Assembly: GCA_035705495.1 (NCBI GenBank)
Contig: DASSWB010000112.1
Span: forward strand, 1-17,352
Direction of reading: 5' to 3'
DNA length: 17,352 nucleotides
From: DASSWB01 sp035705495
Lineage (GTDB): Bacteria; Bacteroidota; Bacteroidia; Flavobacteriales; Flavobacteriaceae
Shown one piece after another: positions 1 through 7,923 of this stretch. Position numbers and translations under genes: made by a program. The notes under the pieces are model-generated. The model was not told where the DNA came from and did not search any database. It saw only the letters and a program-made list of their open reading frames with translations. Numbering within the stretch: the stretch's first letter is position 1; the number at the start of each line of letters is the position of its first letter.

Positions 1-1
1 T

Positions 2-91
2 GCGCGTTCTGAAAAAATGAAAATCGCAAAATTTTCATATCTGAAAAAACAGAACAAAAAAAGAGATAATAAGTACGCGGGTTCGTTGTGA
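2..91 (+). CDS. Possible C-terminal tail of an upstream gene (partial)
   Basis: One plus-strand frame is open from the window edge to a TGA at 89-91. The other two plus frames hit stops within the first 20 bases. The readable tail is about 29 residues, strongly basic (many Lys and Arg), with no recognisable motif. It could be the end of a real gene that starts left of the window, or a chance open frame of modest length. An internal ATG at 17 would give only a 24-residue peptide. The tail ends about 100 nt before the chosen lgt start. I do not recognise the product. Confidence 0.3.
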   Translation, partial: ARSEKMKIAKFSYLKKQNKKRDNKYAGSL

Positions 92-188
92 AAAATATTC
101 GTTTTTGTTTTAGCGGATGAAAACAGTATGGAAAAAACCGCTACTCAATCTTAAATATTTATATTTACACCACATAAACACCTATCAA

Positions 189-1022
189 ATGCATTCATTT
201 TTCTCCGCTATTTACTGGAATCCTTCCGAAGGAATTGATCTTGGATTTTTTACGCTTTATTATTACAGTCTCATGTTTGTTGTAGCTTTTACTTTAGGCT
301 GGTATATCATGAAAAAAATCTTTTTAAGGGAAAATATAGAAATTGAAAAACTAGATTCTCTTTTTATTTATACGGTCTTGGCAACTTTAATAGGCGCACG
401 GCTGGGCCATGTGATTTTTTACGACTGGGATTATTTTCAGAATCATTTAGTTGAAATTTTCCTGCCTGTTAGATTTGAACCCGAATTTGAATTCACCGGC
501 TTCCGAGGACTCGCAAGTCATGGTGCCGCTTTGGGAATTATTGTAGCTATGTATTTATACAGCAAAAAAGTATTGGGCAAACCCGTTTTATGGATTTTGG
601 ATCGGGTAGTTTTACCGGTTGCTTCGGGAGCCATTTTTGTGCGGATCGGAAATTTTATGAATTCAGAAATTATAGGAGAACCTACCCATAGTGATTACGG
701 AGTTATTTTCGCCAATTTGGGAGAAGATTTCGCAAGACATCCAGCACAATTGTACGAATCTTTTAGTTATCTAATTGTCTTTATTATTCTATGGATTGTT
801 TATTGGAAAACAAAAAAACGGGAGAAACCAGGATATCTTCTCGGGTTGTTCTTTGTACTGCTCTGGACAGTTAGATTTTTCGTTGAATTCGTGAAGGAAC
901 CACAAGTGGGCGAACGTGCAACGTGGGCATTGAATACTGGGCAATGGTTAAGTATTCCGTTTATTCTTGCAGGTTTGTATTTTATGTTCAGACCCACTTC
1001 AGAAATAAATACGCAAGCATGA
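189..1022 (+). CDS. lgt: Prolipoprotein diacylglyceryl transferase Lgt
   Basis: This inner-membrane enzyme moves a diacylglyceryl group from phosphatidylglycerol to the lipobox cysteine of prolipoproteins, the first step of lipoprotein maturation. The 277-residue product is polytopic. It carries the family landmarks: an H-G segment near residue 111 (GLASHGAALG), the R-x-G-N core at 152-155 followed by Glu160 (RIGNFMNSEIIGEP), HPAQLYES near 184-191, and a C-terminal R-F-x-x-E-F segment near 229-234. The ATG at 189 is chosen because family members begin close to the MHSFFSAIYWNP segment. An in-frame ATG at 117 would add 24 atypical residues. The stop overlaps the next start by 4 nt (ATGA), so the lipoprotein gene downstream is probably translationally coupled. 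No strong promoter is visible; TATATTTA at 160-167 is a one-mismatch match to TAnnTTTG and lacks a clear -33 partner. Confidence 0.95.
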   Translation: MHSFFSAIYWNPSEGIDLGFFTLYYYSLMFVVAFTLGWYIMKKIFLRENIEIEKLDSLFIYTVLATLIGARLGHVIFYDWDYFQNHLVEIFLPVRFEPEFEFTGFRGLASHGAALGIIVAMYLYSKKVLGKPVLWILDRVVLPVASGAIFVRIGNFMNSEIIGEPTHSDYGVIFANLGEDFARHPAQLYESFSYLIVFIILWIVYWKTKKREKPGYLLGLFFVLLWTVRFFVEFVKEPQVGERATWALNTGQWLSIPFILAGLYFMFRPTSEINTQA

Positions 1023-1501
1023 AAATAAAATATTTTGTCATCGGACTTTGTACATTGGGTGTTTTTTCTTGTAAAGAAACCAATAAGAAAACGAGAATTG
1101 ACACCGAAGAAATTTCCTTTACAAAGGAAGGAGAAGTTTATATGTTGAAAGCTACGGGAGATACAATTACTCGCTTGGATGTGGAAGTAGCCGATAATAA
1201 TTATGAACGTCAGACAGGGTTAATGTACAGAAGTTCTTTGGGAACTAATCAAGGGATGATTTTCATTTTTGAAAAAGAAGAGCCACGTGGATTTTACATG
1301 AAGAACACAAATATTCCGTTGGATCTTGTTTTTCTAGATTCGGAAAAGAAGGTTGTTAACATAGCTAAGGATGCAGTTCCGCAGAGCATGGAAACCATCA
1401 GATCTACTGCTCCAGCGAAATACGTTTTGGAAGTAAATGCAGGTTTATCCGAAACGTGGAATTTGGAAGCCGGAGACAAAATAATATTTAATAAACAGTA
1501 A
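1019..1501 (+). CDS. DUF192 family lipoprotein
   Basis: This is a 160-residue predicted lipoprotein. An N-terminal hydrophobic signal ends in a lipobox (LGVFSC) with the lipidated Cys at residue 18. The residues after the Cys (KETNKK) are not acidic, so a periplasm-facing location is more likely than surface export. The rest is a DUF192 domain at about 45-157, showing the family pattern GLMYRSSL, GMIFIFE, FYMKNTNIPLDLVFLD, a conserved A-x-P near 118-121, YVLEVNAG and a final GD. DUF192 proteins are small beta-rich proteins of unknown biochemical role. The ATG at 1019 is preferred over upstream in-frame starts from 923 because it gives a clean signal peptide and overlaps the lgt stop. The gene ends before a strong terminator and converges on secDF. 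Confidence 0.9.
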   Translation: MKIKYFVIGLCTLGVFSCKETNKKTRIDTEEISFTKEGEVYMLKATGDTITRLDVEVADNNYERQTGLMYRSSLGTNQGMIFIFEKEEPRGFYMKNTNIPLDLVFLDSEKKVVNIAKDAVPQSMETIRSTAPAKYVLEVNAGLSETWNLEAGDKIIFNKQ

Positions 1502-1550
1502 CCAAAAAATTTTGTTTCTGGAAACCCCGGATCAAACTTTTTAAAAATTA

Positions 1551-1576
1551 AAAAGCGCCCCAATTGGGGCGCTTTT
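1551..1576. terminator. Bidirectional intrinsic terminator between the DUF192 gene and secDF
   Basis: This is a perfect 26-nt palindrome. Each arm is AAAA followed by GCGCCCC (or its complement), around an AATT centre. The GC core is flanked by A and T runs on both sides, so an RNA hairpin followed by U residues forms on either strand. It sits 49 nt after the DUF192 stop and 22 nt after the secDF stop, as expected for a shared terminator of converging genes. Confidence 0.93.
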
Positions 1577-1598
1577 CTTTATATTACAACAATTGCAT

Positions 1599-4565
1599 TT
1601 AGGCAATTTTTTTCTTTTCTTCATGTTTTTTCATGGTATCATAGGCAATTGGACTCGCTATAAAAATAGATGAGTACGTACCAAACGCAACTCCCACTAT
1701 CAATGCAAACATGAATCCTCTAATACTTTCCCCACCAAAAATGAAAATGGCGATCATTACCACAAGCGTAGTTAAAGAAGTGTTCAAAGTACGACCAATT
1801 GTACTATTAATAGCTGCATTTAGAGTATCCTTGGTTTTCCAAGAAATATGTTCATTCAAGAACTCTCTAATTCTATCAAAAATTACTACTGTATCGTTAA
1901 TTGAATAACCAACAACAGTCAGGATTGCAGCAATGAACGCTTGATCAATTTCCATGTTGAAGGGCATAAATTTGTATGTCAATGAAAATATCCCCAATAC
2001 AATGATAACATCATGTGATAATGCAATAACAGCTCCCAAACTAAATTGCCATTTTCTAAATCGTAATAGGATATAAAGGAATATTACGGCCAAAGAACCT
2101 AAAACCGCCCACGTAGAAGCTTGTTTAATATCATCGGCAATTGATGGACCCACTTTTATGGATTGCATAATCCCTATTTCACGATCTCCTTTTCCTACAG
2201 TAAATTCTTCAATGCTTATATCTGCCGGCAAATATGAACCAAGCGCATTATATAATTTTTGAACCACTTCATTATCAACTTCGGTACCTTCTTCTTCAAC
2301 TTTATATTTGGTTGTAATTTTTAACTGATTGTCTGCACCAAAAGTTTTGGCATCTGCACTACCAAATTCCGCAATCAGTTTTTCTTCAACTTCAGTAGGA
2401 TTTACCGAATTTTCGAAACGAACAGTATAACTTCTTCCCCCAACAAAATCAACACCTTGATTTAATCCTTGGGTAAACAAAGAACCCAAACTCACCAAAA
2501 TCATAATTGCTGAAATTGTATAGGCAATTTTACGTTTACCAATAAAATCAATTTTTAAGTTAGAGAACAAGCCTTTTGTTAATGGCGTAGAAAAAACCAA
2601 AGATTTACCGCTTTTACCATAACCATCAATGAAGAGACGGGTAATAAAAATTGCGGTAAACAAAGATGTTGCAATACCAATTAACAAAGTAACCGCGAAA
2701 CCTTTAATAGGTCCAGTTCCTAGAACCAGCAAGATCAAACCTGTAAGACCTGTTGTGATATTTGAGTCTAAAATTGAAGAAAGCGCGTTACTGAATCCAT
2801 CCTTTATGGCTTCGGCTTGTGCTTTTCCTTTGGCCAATTCTTCACGGATACGTTCAAATATAAGTACATTCGCATCTACGGACATACCAATGGTTAATAC
2901 GATACCGGCAATACCAGGGAGGGTAAGCACCGCGCCAAGCCCGGCAAGAATACCGAAAATGAACAATATGTTTACCACCAATGCAATATCTGCGTAGATA
3001 CCCGCTTTTCCGTAATAGACAATCATGTAAAGCAAAACAAGAACTAGTCCAATGACGAAAGACATCATTCCGCTATCAATAGCTTCCTGACCTAAGGACG
3101 GACCCACAATTTCACTTTGAATAATATCAGCAGAAGCAGGTAATTTACCGGCGTTCAAAACATTCGCTAAATCTTGACCTTCATTTACAGTGAAGTCTCC
3201 GGTAATTTCACTTCTTCCACCAGAAATAGGACCTGAAGAAACACCTGGTGCTGAATACACTATATCATCTAAGACAATAGCGATTTGACTACCTTCTGCG
3301 GAAGCCTTTCCGGTCATTGCTTCCCAAATTTTCGCACCTTTTCCGTTCATTTGCATGGACACCGCAACTCTTCCCATTTGATCAAAGGTTTGTTGGGCAT
3401 CGGTCACAACATTTCCACTTAGAGGAGGTTCTTGAGTACGGTCAACTTTTAGTGCATATAATTCAGCTGTTTCGCTATCATCAGCTGTTTTTCCCCATAC
3501 GAATTTTGTGAACCTTTGATCTCCAGGAAGCAAGGATTTCACTTGTGAAAGACTCAAATAATCATTTACTGTTGCCGTATCTGCAACAGAAAAACTTGCA
3601 ATGATTGGTCCTCCCTGATATCCAGGACTCACCATGAGGTCAAAAAGTGGATTTTCCCCATCAGTCACTTCCAAAGAGTCATCGGCACTTTCCAAAAGCT
3701 CTTCAAATTCATTCTCTCCTTGAACTACTGTGCTATCTTCCGTTGATTTTGGTGAATCTTTTTTCACGATCCCTTTTAGGACTTCATTTGCCTGAACCAA
3801 GAAATTGGACATTTCTTCACTCTTGTACACCTCCCAAAATTCAAGTTGAGCGGTACTTTGCAAAAGTGATTGTACACGAGAAATATCTTTAGCTCCGGGC
3901 AATTCAACAAGAATTCTTCCTGTATTACCGAGACGTTGAATATTTGGAGAAGTAACACCAAATTTATCGATACGTTTTCTTAATACTTCAAAAGCAGAAG
4001 TAATTGACTCATCTACTTTTCTTCTTATAATAGGTTTAACCTCATCATTGGTCATACCGTAAGCAATCTCGTCACTCAATTCCTTGTTGGCAAAAACATC
4101 CGGAGACGCCAATTGTGCCCCAGGAATATTTTGGTAAGCTTCAAAGAAAAGATCTACAAAACTTTCTTGACTATTTTTCTGAGCTTCGGTTGCTTCAGCC
4201 AATGCTTGATTAAATGCAGGATCTTTTGTATTATTGGCAAGGCCAGCAAGTATATCCTTAACTGAAATTTGGAGAATAACATTGATTCCTCCTTTTAAAT
4301 CCAGACCTTTATTGAGTTCCTTATCTTTTGCACTGTTATAGGTGATTCCCAAGAAAACCTCTTCATCACCAATAGAATCCAAATATCTTTCTTCTGCAGT
4401 GTCCCTCAATGCTGCATAATCCTCTACATTTTCACTAATTTTTTGTTGTGCGTATTCCTCTGCTTTGTCTTCTACATTATTTGTTATAAACGTAAATGAT
4501 AACTGGTAGATACAAACCAATCCAAATAAAATGGCAAATACTCTTATGAGTCCTTTGTTCTGCAT
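1599..4565 (-). CDS. secDF: Fused protein translocase subunit SecDF
   Basis: SecDF is an inner-membrane RND-type protein that uses the proton gradient to help complete protein export through SecYEG. The 988-residue product fuses SecD and SecF. TM1 is at about 7-27, followed by the SecD motif LNKGLDLKGGINVIL at 84-98. The SecD membrane domain runs about 500-650 and holds GMSVDANVLIFERIREEL with Asp564. SecF starts near 675 with GVDFVGG (704-710) and contains GYSINDTVVIFDRIRE with Asp891, plus Arg925 in the TIGRTL motif. These match the proton-relay Asp, Asp and Arg known in Thermus SecDF. An acidic, Ser/Glu-rich stretch at about 265-305 is inserted in the periplasmic domain. The ATG start gives a proper TM1. 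A TAnnTTTG promoter lies just upstream. Its role fits the many exported products nearby. Confidence 0.97.
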   Translation of the reverse strand: MQNKGLIRVFAILFGLVCIYQLSFTFITNNVEDKAEEYAQQKISENVEDYAALRDTAEERYLDSIGDEEVFLGITYNSAKDKELNKGLDLKGGINVILQISVKDILAGLANNTKDPAFNQALAEATEAQKNSQESFVDLFFEAYQNIPGAQLASPDVFANKELSDEIAYGMTNDEVKPIIRRKVDESITSAFEVLRKRIDKFGVTSPNIQRLGNTGRILVELPGAKDISRVQSLLQSTAQLEFWEVYKSEEMSNFLVQANEVLKGIVKKDSPKSTEDSTVVQGENEFEELLESADDSLEVTDGENPLFDLMVSPGYQGGPIIASFSVADTATVNDYLSLSQVKSLLPGDQRFTKFVWGKTADDSETAELYALKVDRTQEPPLSGNVVTDAQQTFDQMGRVAVSMQMNGKGAKIWEAMTGKASAEGSQIAIVLDDIVYSAPGVSSGPISGGRSEITGDFTVNEGQDLANVLNAGKLPASADIIQSEIVGPSLGQEAIDSGMMSFVIGLVLVLLYMIVYYGKAGIYADIALVVNILFIFGILAGLGAVLTLPGIAGIVLTIGMSVDANVLIFERIREELAKGKAQAEAIKDGFSNALSSILDSNITTGLTGLILLVLGTGPIKGFAVTLLIGIATSLFTAIFITRLFIDGYGKSGKSLVFSTPLTKGLFSNLKIDFIGKRKIAYTISAIMILVSLGSLFTQGLNQGVDFVGGRSYTVRFENSVNPTEVEEKLIAEFGSADAKTFGADNQLKITTKYKVEEEGTEVDNEVVQKLYNALGSYLPADISIEEFTVGKGDREIGIMQSIKVGPSIADDIKQASTWAVLGSLAVIFLYILLRFRKWQFSLGAVIALSHDVIIVLGIFSLTYKFMPFNMEIDQAFIAAILTVVGYSINDTVVIFDRIREFLNEHISWKTKDTLNAAINSTIGRTLNTSLTTLVVMIAIFIFGGESIRGFMFALIVGVAFGTYSSIFIASPIAYDTMKKHEEKKKIA

Positions 4566-4600
4566 TTTTATTAATTTTTTGATTCAATTTTTAAAACGGA

Positions 4601-4630
4601 CAAATATAGGGTTTCAAAAGTAATGGACAA
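4601..4630 (-). promoter_or_regulatory. Probable secDF promoter (Bacteroidota -7/-33 type)
   Basis: Read on the minus strand, a TTG at 4630-4628 is followed after 19 nt by TATATTTG at 4608-4601. This matches the Bacteroidota consensus TTG-N(about 19-21)-TAnnTTTG. Transcription would start near 4594, giving a leader of roughly 30 nt before the secDF ATG. That is too short for an arrest-peptide type leader. Confidence 0.6.
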
Positions 4631-4770
4631 TCATTTTTTTTCAGAAAACATTAACTTTTAAGAAAAAGGTACTACGGAGAAAATCAGTGCTTTTATATTG
4701 AATTGCATCCTATTTTTCTTTGGGGAACTTCAATCATAAAAACGTCAAAAAAATTCAAGTGTAGACATGA

Positions 4771-4798
4771 AAAAAGGCTGTTATTAAACAGCCTTTTT
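4771..4798. terminator. Intrinsic terminator downstream of mdh
   Basis: A perfect 12-bp inverted repeat (arms AAAAAGGCTGTT and AACAGCCTTTTT) encloses a 4-nt loop. It lies 23 nt beyond the mdh stop and upstream of the secDF promoter. This argues that mdh and secDF are separate transcription units. The GC core is GGCTG/CAGCC and the T run forms the distal end of the stem in either direction. Confidence 0.85.
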
Positions 4799-4820
4799 AA
4801 GTATTCGGTAGCTAGGTTTT

Positions 4821-5747
4821 TTAAAACTTCAAAAGATCATTCGTCTTTTTGACACCCTCGGCACTTTCTATCATTTTTGATTTTTCTGCTTCGTCGAGTT
4901 CTATTTCAACAATTTTTTCAATTCCATTTTTACCTAAAATCACAGGAACACCGATGCAAAGATCATTTAAACCGTATTCACCACTCAGTAAAGCAGAACA
5001 AGGGAACATTTTTTTCTGATCGCAAGCAATGGCCTGAACCAAAGAAGAAACCGCTGCTCCCGGAGCATACCAAGCACTTGTGCCCAACATTTTGGTTAAG
5101 GTTGCGCCACCTACTTTTGTATCTTCAGCTATTTGAGAAATTCTTTCTTCCGATAAAAATTTGGAAACTGGTACAGAGTTTCTTGTCGCCAAACGAGTCA
5201 ATGGCACCATTCCTGTATCACTATGACCTCCGATAACCATTCCGTCAACATCAGAAGCTGGACATTCCAGAGCTTCACTAATTCTGTATTTAAAACGGGC
5301 ACTGTCTAGCGCGCCACCCATTCCTATAATCCTGTTTTTTGGAAGTCCGGTGGTTTTATGCACCAAGTAAGTCATTGTATCCATTGGATTGCTTACTACA
5401 ATAATTGTAATATCAGGTGAATGTTGAATCAAGTTTTGAGAAACTGTTTTTACAATATCAGCATTGATCCCGATAAGTTCTTCTCTTGTCATTCCAGGTT
5501 TCCTCGGAATTCCACTTGTAATCACAGCAATATTACTATTTGCGGTTTTGGAATAATCGTTGGTGGCACCGGTAATTTTTGTGTCGAACCCATTAAGCGA
5601 TGCTGTTTGCATGAGATCCATCGCCTTTCCTTCGGCATAATCTTCTTTAATGTCGACCAATACAACTTCCGAAGCAAAATTCTTGATAGCGATATATTCG
5701 GCGCAACTCGCACCAACAGCTCCCGCTCCTACTATAGTAACTTTCAT
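4821..5747 (-). CDS. mdh: Malate dehydrogenase (NAD-dependent, LDH-like type)
   Basis: This cytoplasmic TCA-cycle enzyme interconverts malate and oxaloacetate with NAD. The 308-residue product has the N-terminal Rossmann motif GAGAVG at 7-12 and Asp32 at the end of the second strand, consistent with NAD binding. The substrate loop GIPRKPGMTREEL carries Arg82 and Arg88, an arrangement typical of malate rather than lactate specificity. It also has SNPMD with Asn120, DSARF with Asp148 and Arg151, and the catalytic His175 in GGHSD. Length and motifs match the LDH-like MDH group common in Bacteroidota. The ATG start sits immediately before the Rossmann fold. It follows the tandem exported proteins by 105 nt with no clear terminator between them, so partial read-through is possible. 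A terminator follows the gene. Confidence 0.96.
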   Translation of the reverse strand: MKVTIVGAGAVGASCAEYIAIKNFASEVVLVDIKEDYAEGKAMDLMQTASLNGFDTKITGATNDYSKTANSNIAVITSGIPRKPGMTREELIGINADIVKTVSQNLIQHSPDITIIVVSNPMDTMTYLVHKTTGLPKNRIIGMGGALDSARFKYRISEALECPASDVDGMVIGGHSDTGMVPLTRLATRNSVPVSKFLSEERISQIAEDTKVGGATLTKMLGTSAWYAPGAAVSSLVQAIACDQKKMFPCSALLSGEYGLNDLCIGVPVILGKNGIEKIVEIELDEAEKSKMIESAEGVKKTNDLLKF

Positions 5748-5852
5748 CTTATTGATTTTTTAGGATTTAAAAAAATGAATATTTTAATTTAATTGTTGCG
5801 AATTTACGAATTCTTGTTCTTTTTGAAAGAATTTCAGAGAAAGAAGTATTGA

Positions 5853-6821
5853 TTAAATTTTGTAATGAATCCCGATATTATAATTGAAAAAGTCCCCAGC
5901 AGAAAAGACAGAGTTAAACGTGAATTTCTTGAAATTTACATTGAAACCAGCTTCAAACTTAAAGGTTTGCTCGGAAGCATTCAACCGTTTGTAGGCATTG
6001 TTCAAAGCGTTCAAAAATGCTTCTCCCTCACCTCCAATTTGGTAATTAAAAGAGCCCATTGTTAGTCCTACGGCTGAAAAAACTTCAAAATACTGATTCA
6101 AATCCTTTGATCCCAGTAATTGAAATTCCCATAGATTTCCGTTGATCTTGATTTTGTTCAATGCAACCCCAGGAAGTTCGATTGGTTTAAACAAATGAAA
6201 AACACCAACTTGGGAATAGGCTATTAATCCAGCTACTTGAATACCATTCTGATTATTTTCACCAAAATGCTGATTAAAATTGTGTTGTAATCCAACTCCT
6301 GCCACTTTATATTCTACACCTTCGATTTTTGTAAGCGGAAGATATCTCAGAACGATATTTGTCCCAAGCGGAAGACCTACCGAAGCCTGTAAAAAAGGGT
6401 AAAAAACAGATTTTTTTCCAATACCTTCCAAAGATTGAAATTCAAATTCAGCTCCCATCATTGTTCCTTCATAAAAAACATCTGTATCACCGCCCAAGGC
6501 AGTTGGGATGGTTGCTGATTCCGCTCCTCCCCGAATACTAAGATTATGGAATTCTGAATTTGAAATACGGGTTGTACCTTTTTTTTCGGGAATAAATAAT
6601 AAATTTCCATGAATGGAAATATCAATTTCCCAAAGTTCTTTTTGTTTTGCAGAAGTGTACCAGCCAGCACTTGATTGATGCATTGTTGCTTCAGCTCCTG
6701 GCGTGGCAAATTTTTTCGAAAGCGTTAGTAGGTCTAAAACCACCAATTCGGTTTCGGTATATTCTTGGGAAAAAACGAGAAAAGGTATAAATGCAAACGC
6801 GAGGAAAAGTTTCTTTTTCAA
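5853..6821 (-). CDS. Exported DUF6588-like protein, copy A (TTG start)
   Basis: This is a 322-residue protein with an N-terminal signal peptide (MKKKLFLAFAFIPFLVFSQ) and no lipobox Cys. The body is rich in alternating hydrophobic and aromatic strands and ends in an aromatic-rich strand (NYNIGIHYKI), which suggests a small outer-membrane beta-barrel or periplasmic beta protein. It is clearly paralogous to the next gene upstream: GWY-S near residue 53, PFLQASVGLPLGT matched to AFIQASIGVFKGT, and GLQHNFN matched to ALQHEFT. I associate the pair with the Bacteroidota family DUF6588 from memory; no activity is known to me. The start codon is TTG at 6821-6819. No in-frame ATG lies between it and the previous gene, and this start is needed for the signal peptide. 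It is 32 nt from copy B, so probably co-transcribed. Confidence 0.8.
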   Translation of the reverse strand: MKKKLFLAFAFIPFLVFSQEYTETELVVLDLLTLSKKFATPGAEATMHQSSAGWYTSAKQKELWEIDISIHGNLLFIPEKKGTTRISNSEFHNLSIRGGAESATIPTALGGDTDVFYEGTMMGAEFEFQSLEGIGKKSVFYPFLQASVGLPLGTNIVLRYLPLTKIEGVEYKVAGVGLQHNFNQHFGENNQNGIQVAGLIAYSQVGVFHLFKPIELPGVALNKIKINGNLWEFQLLGSKDLNQYFEVFSAVGLTMGSFNYQIGGEGEAFLNALNNAYKRLNASEQTFKFEAGFNVNFKKFTFNSVFSAGDFFNYNIGIHYKI

Positions 6822-6853
6822 ATTTTGTTTTTTTGTTTTTAAAAATTGGCCGT

Positions 6854-7864
6854 TTAAATCCCGAAACCTATCCCTACTGAAACATTCTGATATTTCTGAA
6901 AACTATAATCGGCATTCAGCCGGAAAAAACCAAATTTGAGACTCATTCCCAAATCCGCTTTTATTCCGCCAATTTCATGTTCTATTCCAAAAGGATCCAC
7001 GACAGTTTCGTTTTGAATAACCCCGGTTTGAATATGATAAGTACCTTTCAAATCGATATTAGACGTACCCTTCACGTAGCCCAATCCGCCGTAAAAATTG
7101 ATAATCGGCAATTTGGTGGAAACGATCGCGGCAAACATCCAAGTGTTCAAATTGGCTTTGATGAGTTGATTTTCACCTTCAATCAACTCAGTTTTTGTAA
7201 AATCATAACTCGCGTCGAGATGTGTATAAGCAACAATTCCCGAAACAGCAAAAGGCAAAAGATCGGAACCGGGAATCCAACTGGTAAATTCGTGCTGTAA
7301 GGCACCGCCGTAGAAGGATGTTTCCAAATCATCATATTTGACGCTTGGAAAATATCTACCTTTTATTTCTGTACCTTTAAAAACACCTATACTTGCTTGA
7401 ATAAATGCGTTCGGAATCAATTTTGTTCCCATCTCTCCAAAACCATCAGGCAAATTGAAATATTCCCTTTCGGTACCGGTGAGCGTTTCATAATCTACAT
7501 AAACTTCAATTTCCGGATCGTTTTGCCCAAATGCGGTGGAAACTTCCTTGGAAAGACTTCCATCGGCAAATCTTAGATGCTCATAATCGACTGCATTGAG
7601 TCTGAATTTATGATGCTCCTTATCAACAAATGAAACATTTCCCACAATTTTGACATCAAATCGTAGCGGCTTTTTGACATTCGCCGAATGATACCAACCG
7701 TTGGAAATACTGTACATAGCGCCCTGGGAGGCAGGCTCAAAGTAAGAATAAGTGAACAATTTTGCGTCATGAATACCTGATGCCAACAAAGCACTCACAT
7801 TTTGTTGCGCCCGTAGCACAAAGTAGGACAGAACAAAAAAGAAAGAAAAGATGTATTTTTTCAA
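6854..7864 (-). CDS. Exported DUF6588-like protein, copy B (TTG start)
   Basis: This is a 336-residue exported protein with signal peptide MKKYIFSFFFVLSYFVLRAQ and probable cleavage just before the Gln residues. No lipobox is present. It is paralogous to the gene that follows it on the minus strand, sharing the blocks GWY-S, FIQASIG-KGTEIKGRYFP and GGALQHEF, but it is diverged through most of its length. Strand-rich composition and the terminal SVGIGFGI suggest an outer-membrane barrel-like protein (inference). The family assignment DUF6588 is from memory. The start is TTG at 7864-7862, in the same TTTGAAAAA context as copy A. In-frame upstream codons contain no ATG back to the gyrB stop. The gap to gyrB is 59 nt with no terminator seen, so it may be read from gyrB transcripts. 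Confidence 0.8.
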   Translation of the reverse strand: MKKYIFSFFFVLSYFVLRAQQNVSALLASGIHDAKLFTYSYFEPASQGAMYSISNGWYHSANVKKPLRFDVKIVGNVSFVDKEHHKFRLNAVDYEHLRFADGSLSKEVSTAFGQNDPEIEVYVDYETLTGTEREYFNLPDGFGEMGTKLIPNAFIQASIGVFKGTEIKGRYFPSVKYDDLETSFYGGALQHEFTSWIPGSDLLPFAVSGIVAYTHLDASYDFTKTELIEGENQLIKANLNTWMFAAIVSTKLPIINFYGGLGYVKGTSNIDLKGTYHIQTGVIQNETVVDPFGIEHEIGGIKADLGMSLKFGFFRLNADYSFQKYQNVSVGIGFGI

Positions 7865-7923
7865 AGTAAAAAATTGAATTACGGATAAAAATACAAAAAT
7901 TTTCTTTCCAATATTGCTAATTT

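Noticed and set aside
117..188. Extended lgt N-terminus from the ATG at 117
   Set aside because: The extra 24 residues are basic and unlike the family start. MHSFFSAIYWNP at 189 fits Lgt N-termini.
923..1018. Longer DUF192 protein starting inside lgt
   Set aside because: It would bury the signal peptide and lipobox inside the protein. The ATG at 1019 gives a proper lipoprotein.
4566..4770. Arrest-peptide or riboswitch leader before secDF
   Set aside because: The likely promoter leaves only about 30 nt of leader, and no small reading frame with a plausible start is seen in the gap.
5799..5827. Promoter for mdh (minus-strand TAAATTCG with TTC upstream)
   Set aside because: One mismatch in the -7 box and a poor -33 match; too weak to annotate. 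mdh may also be read from upstream.
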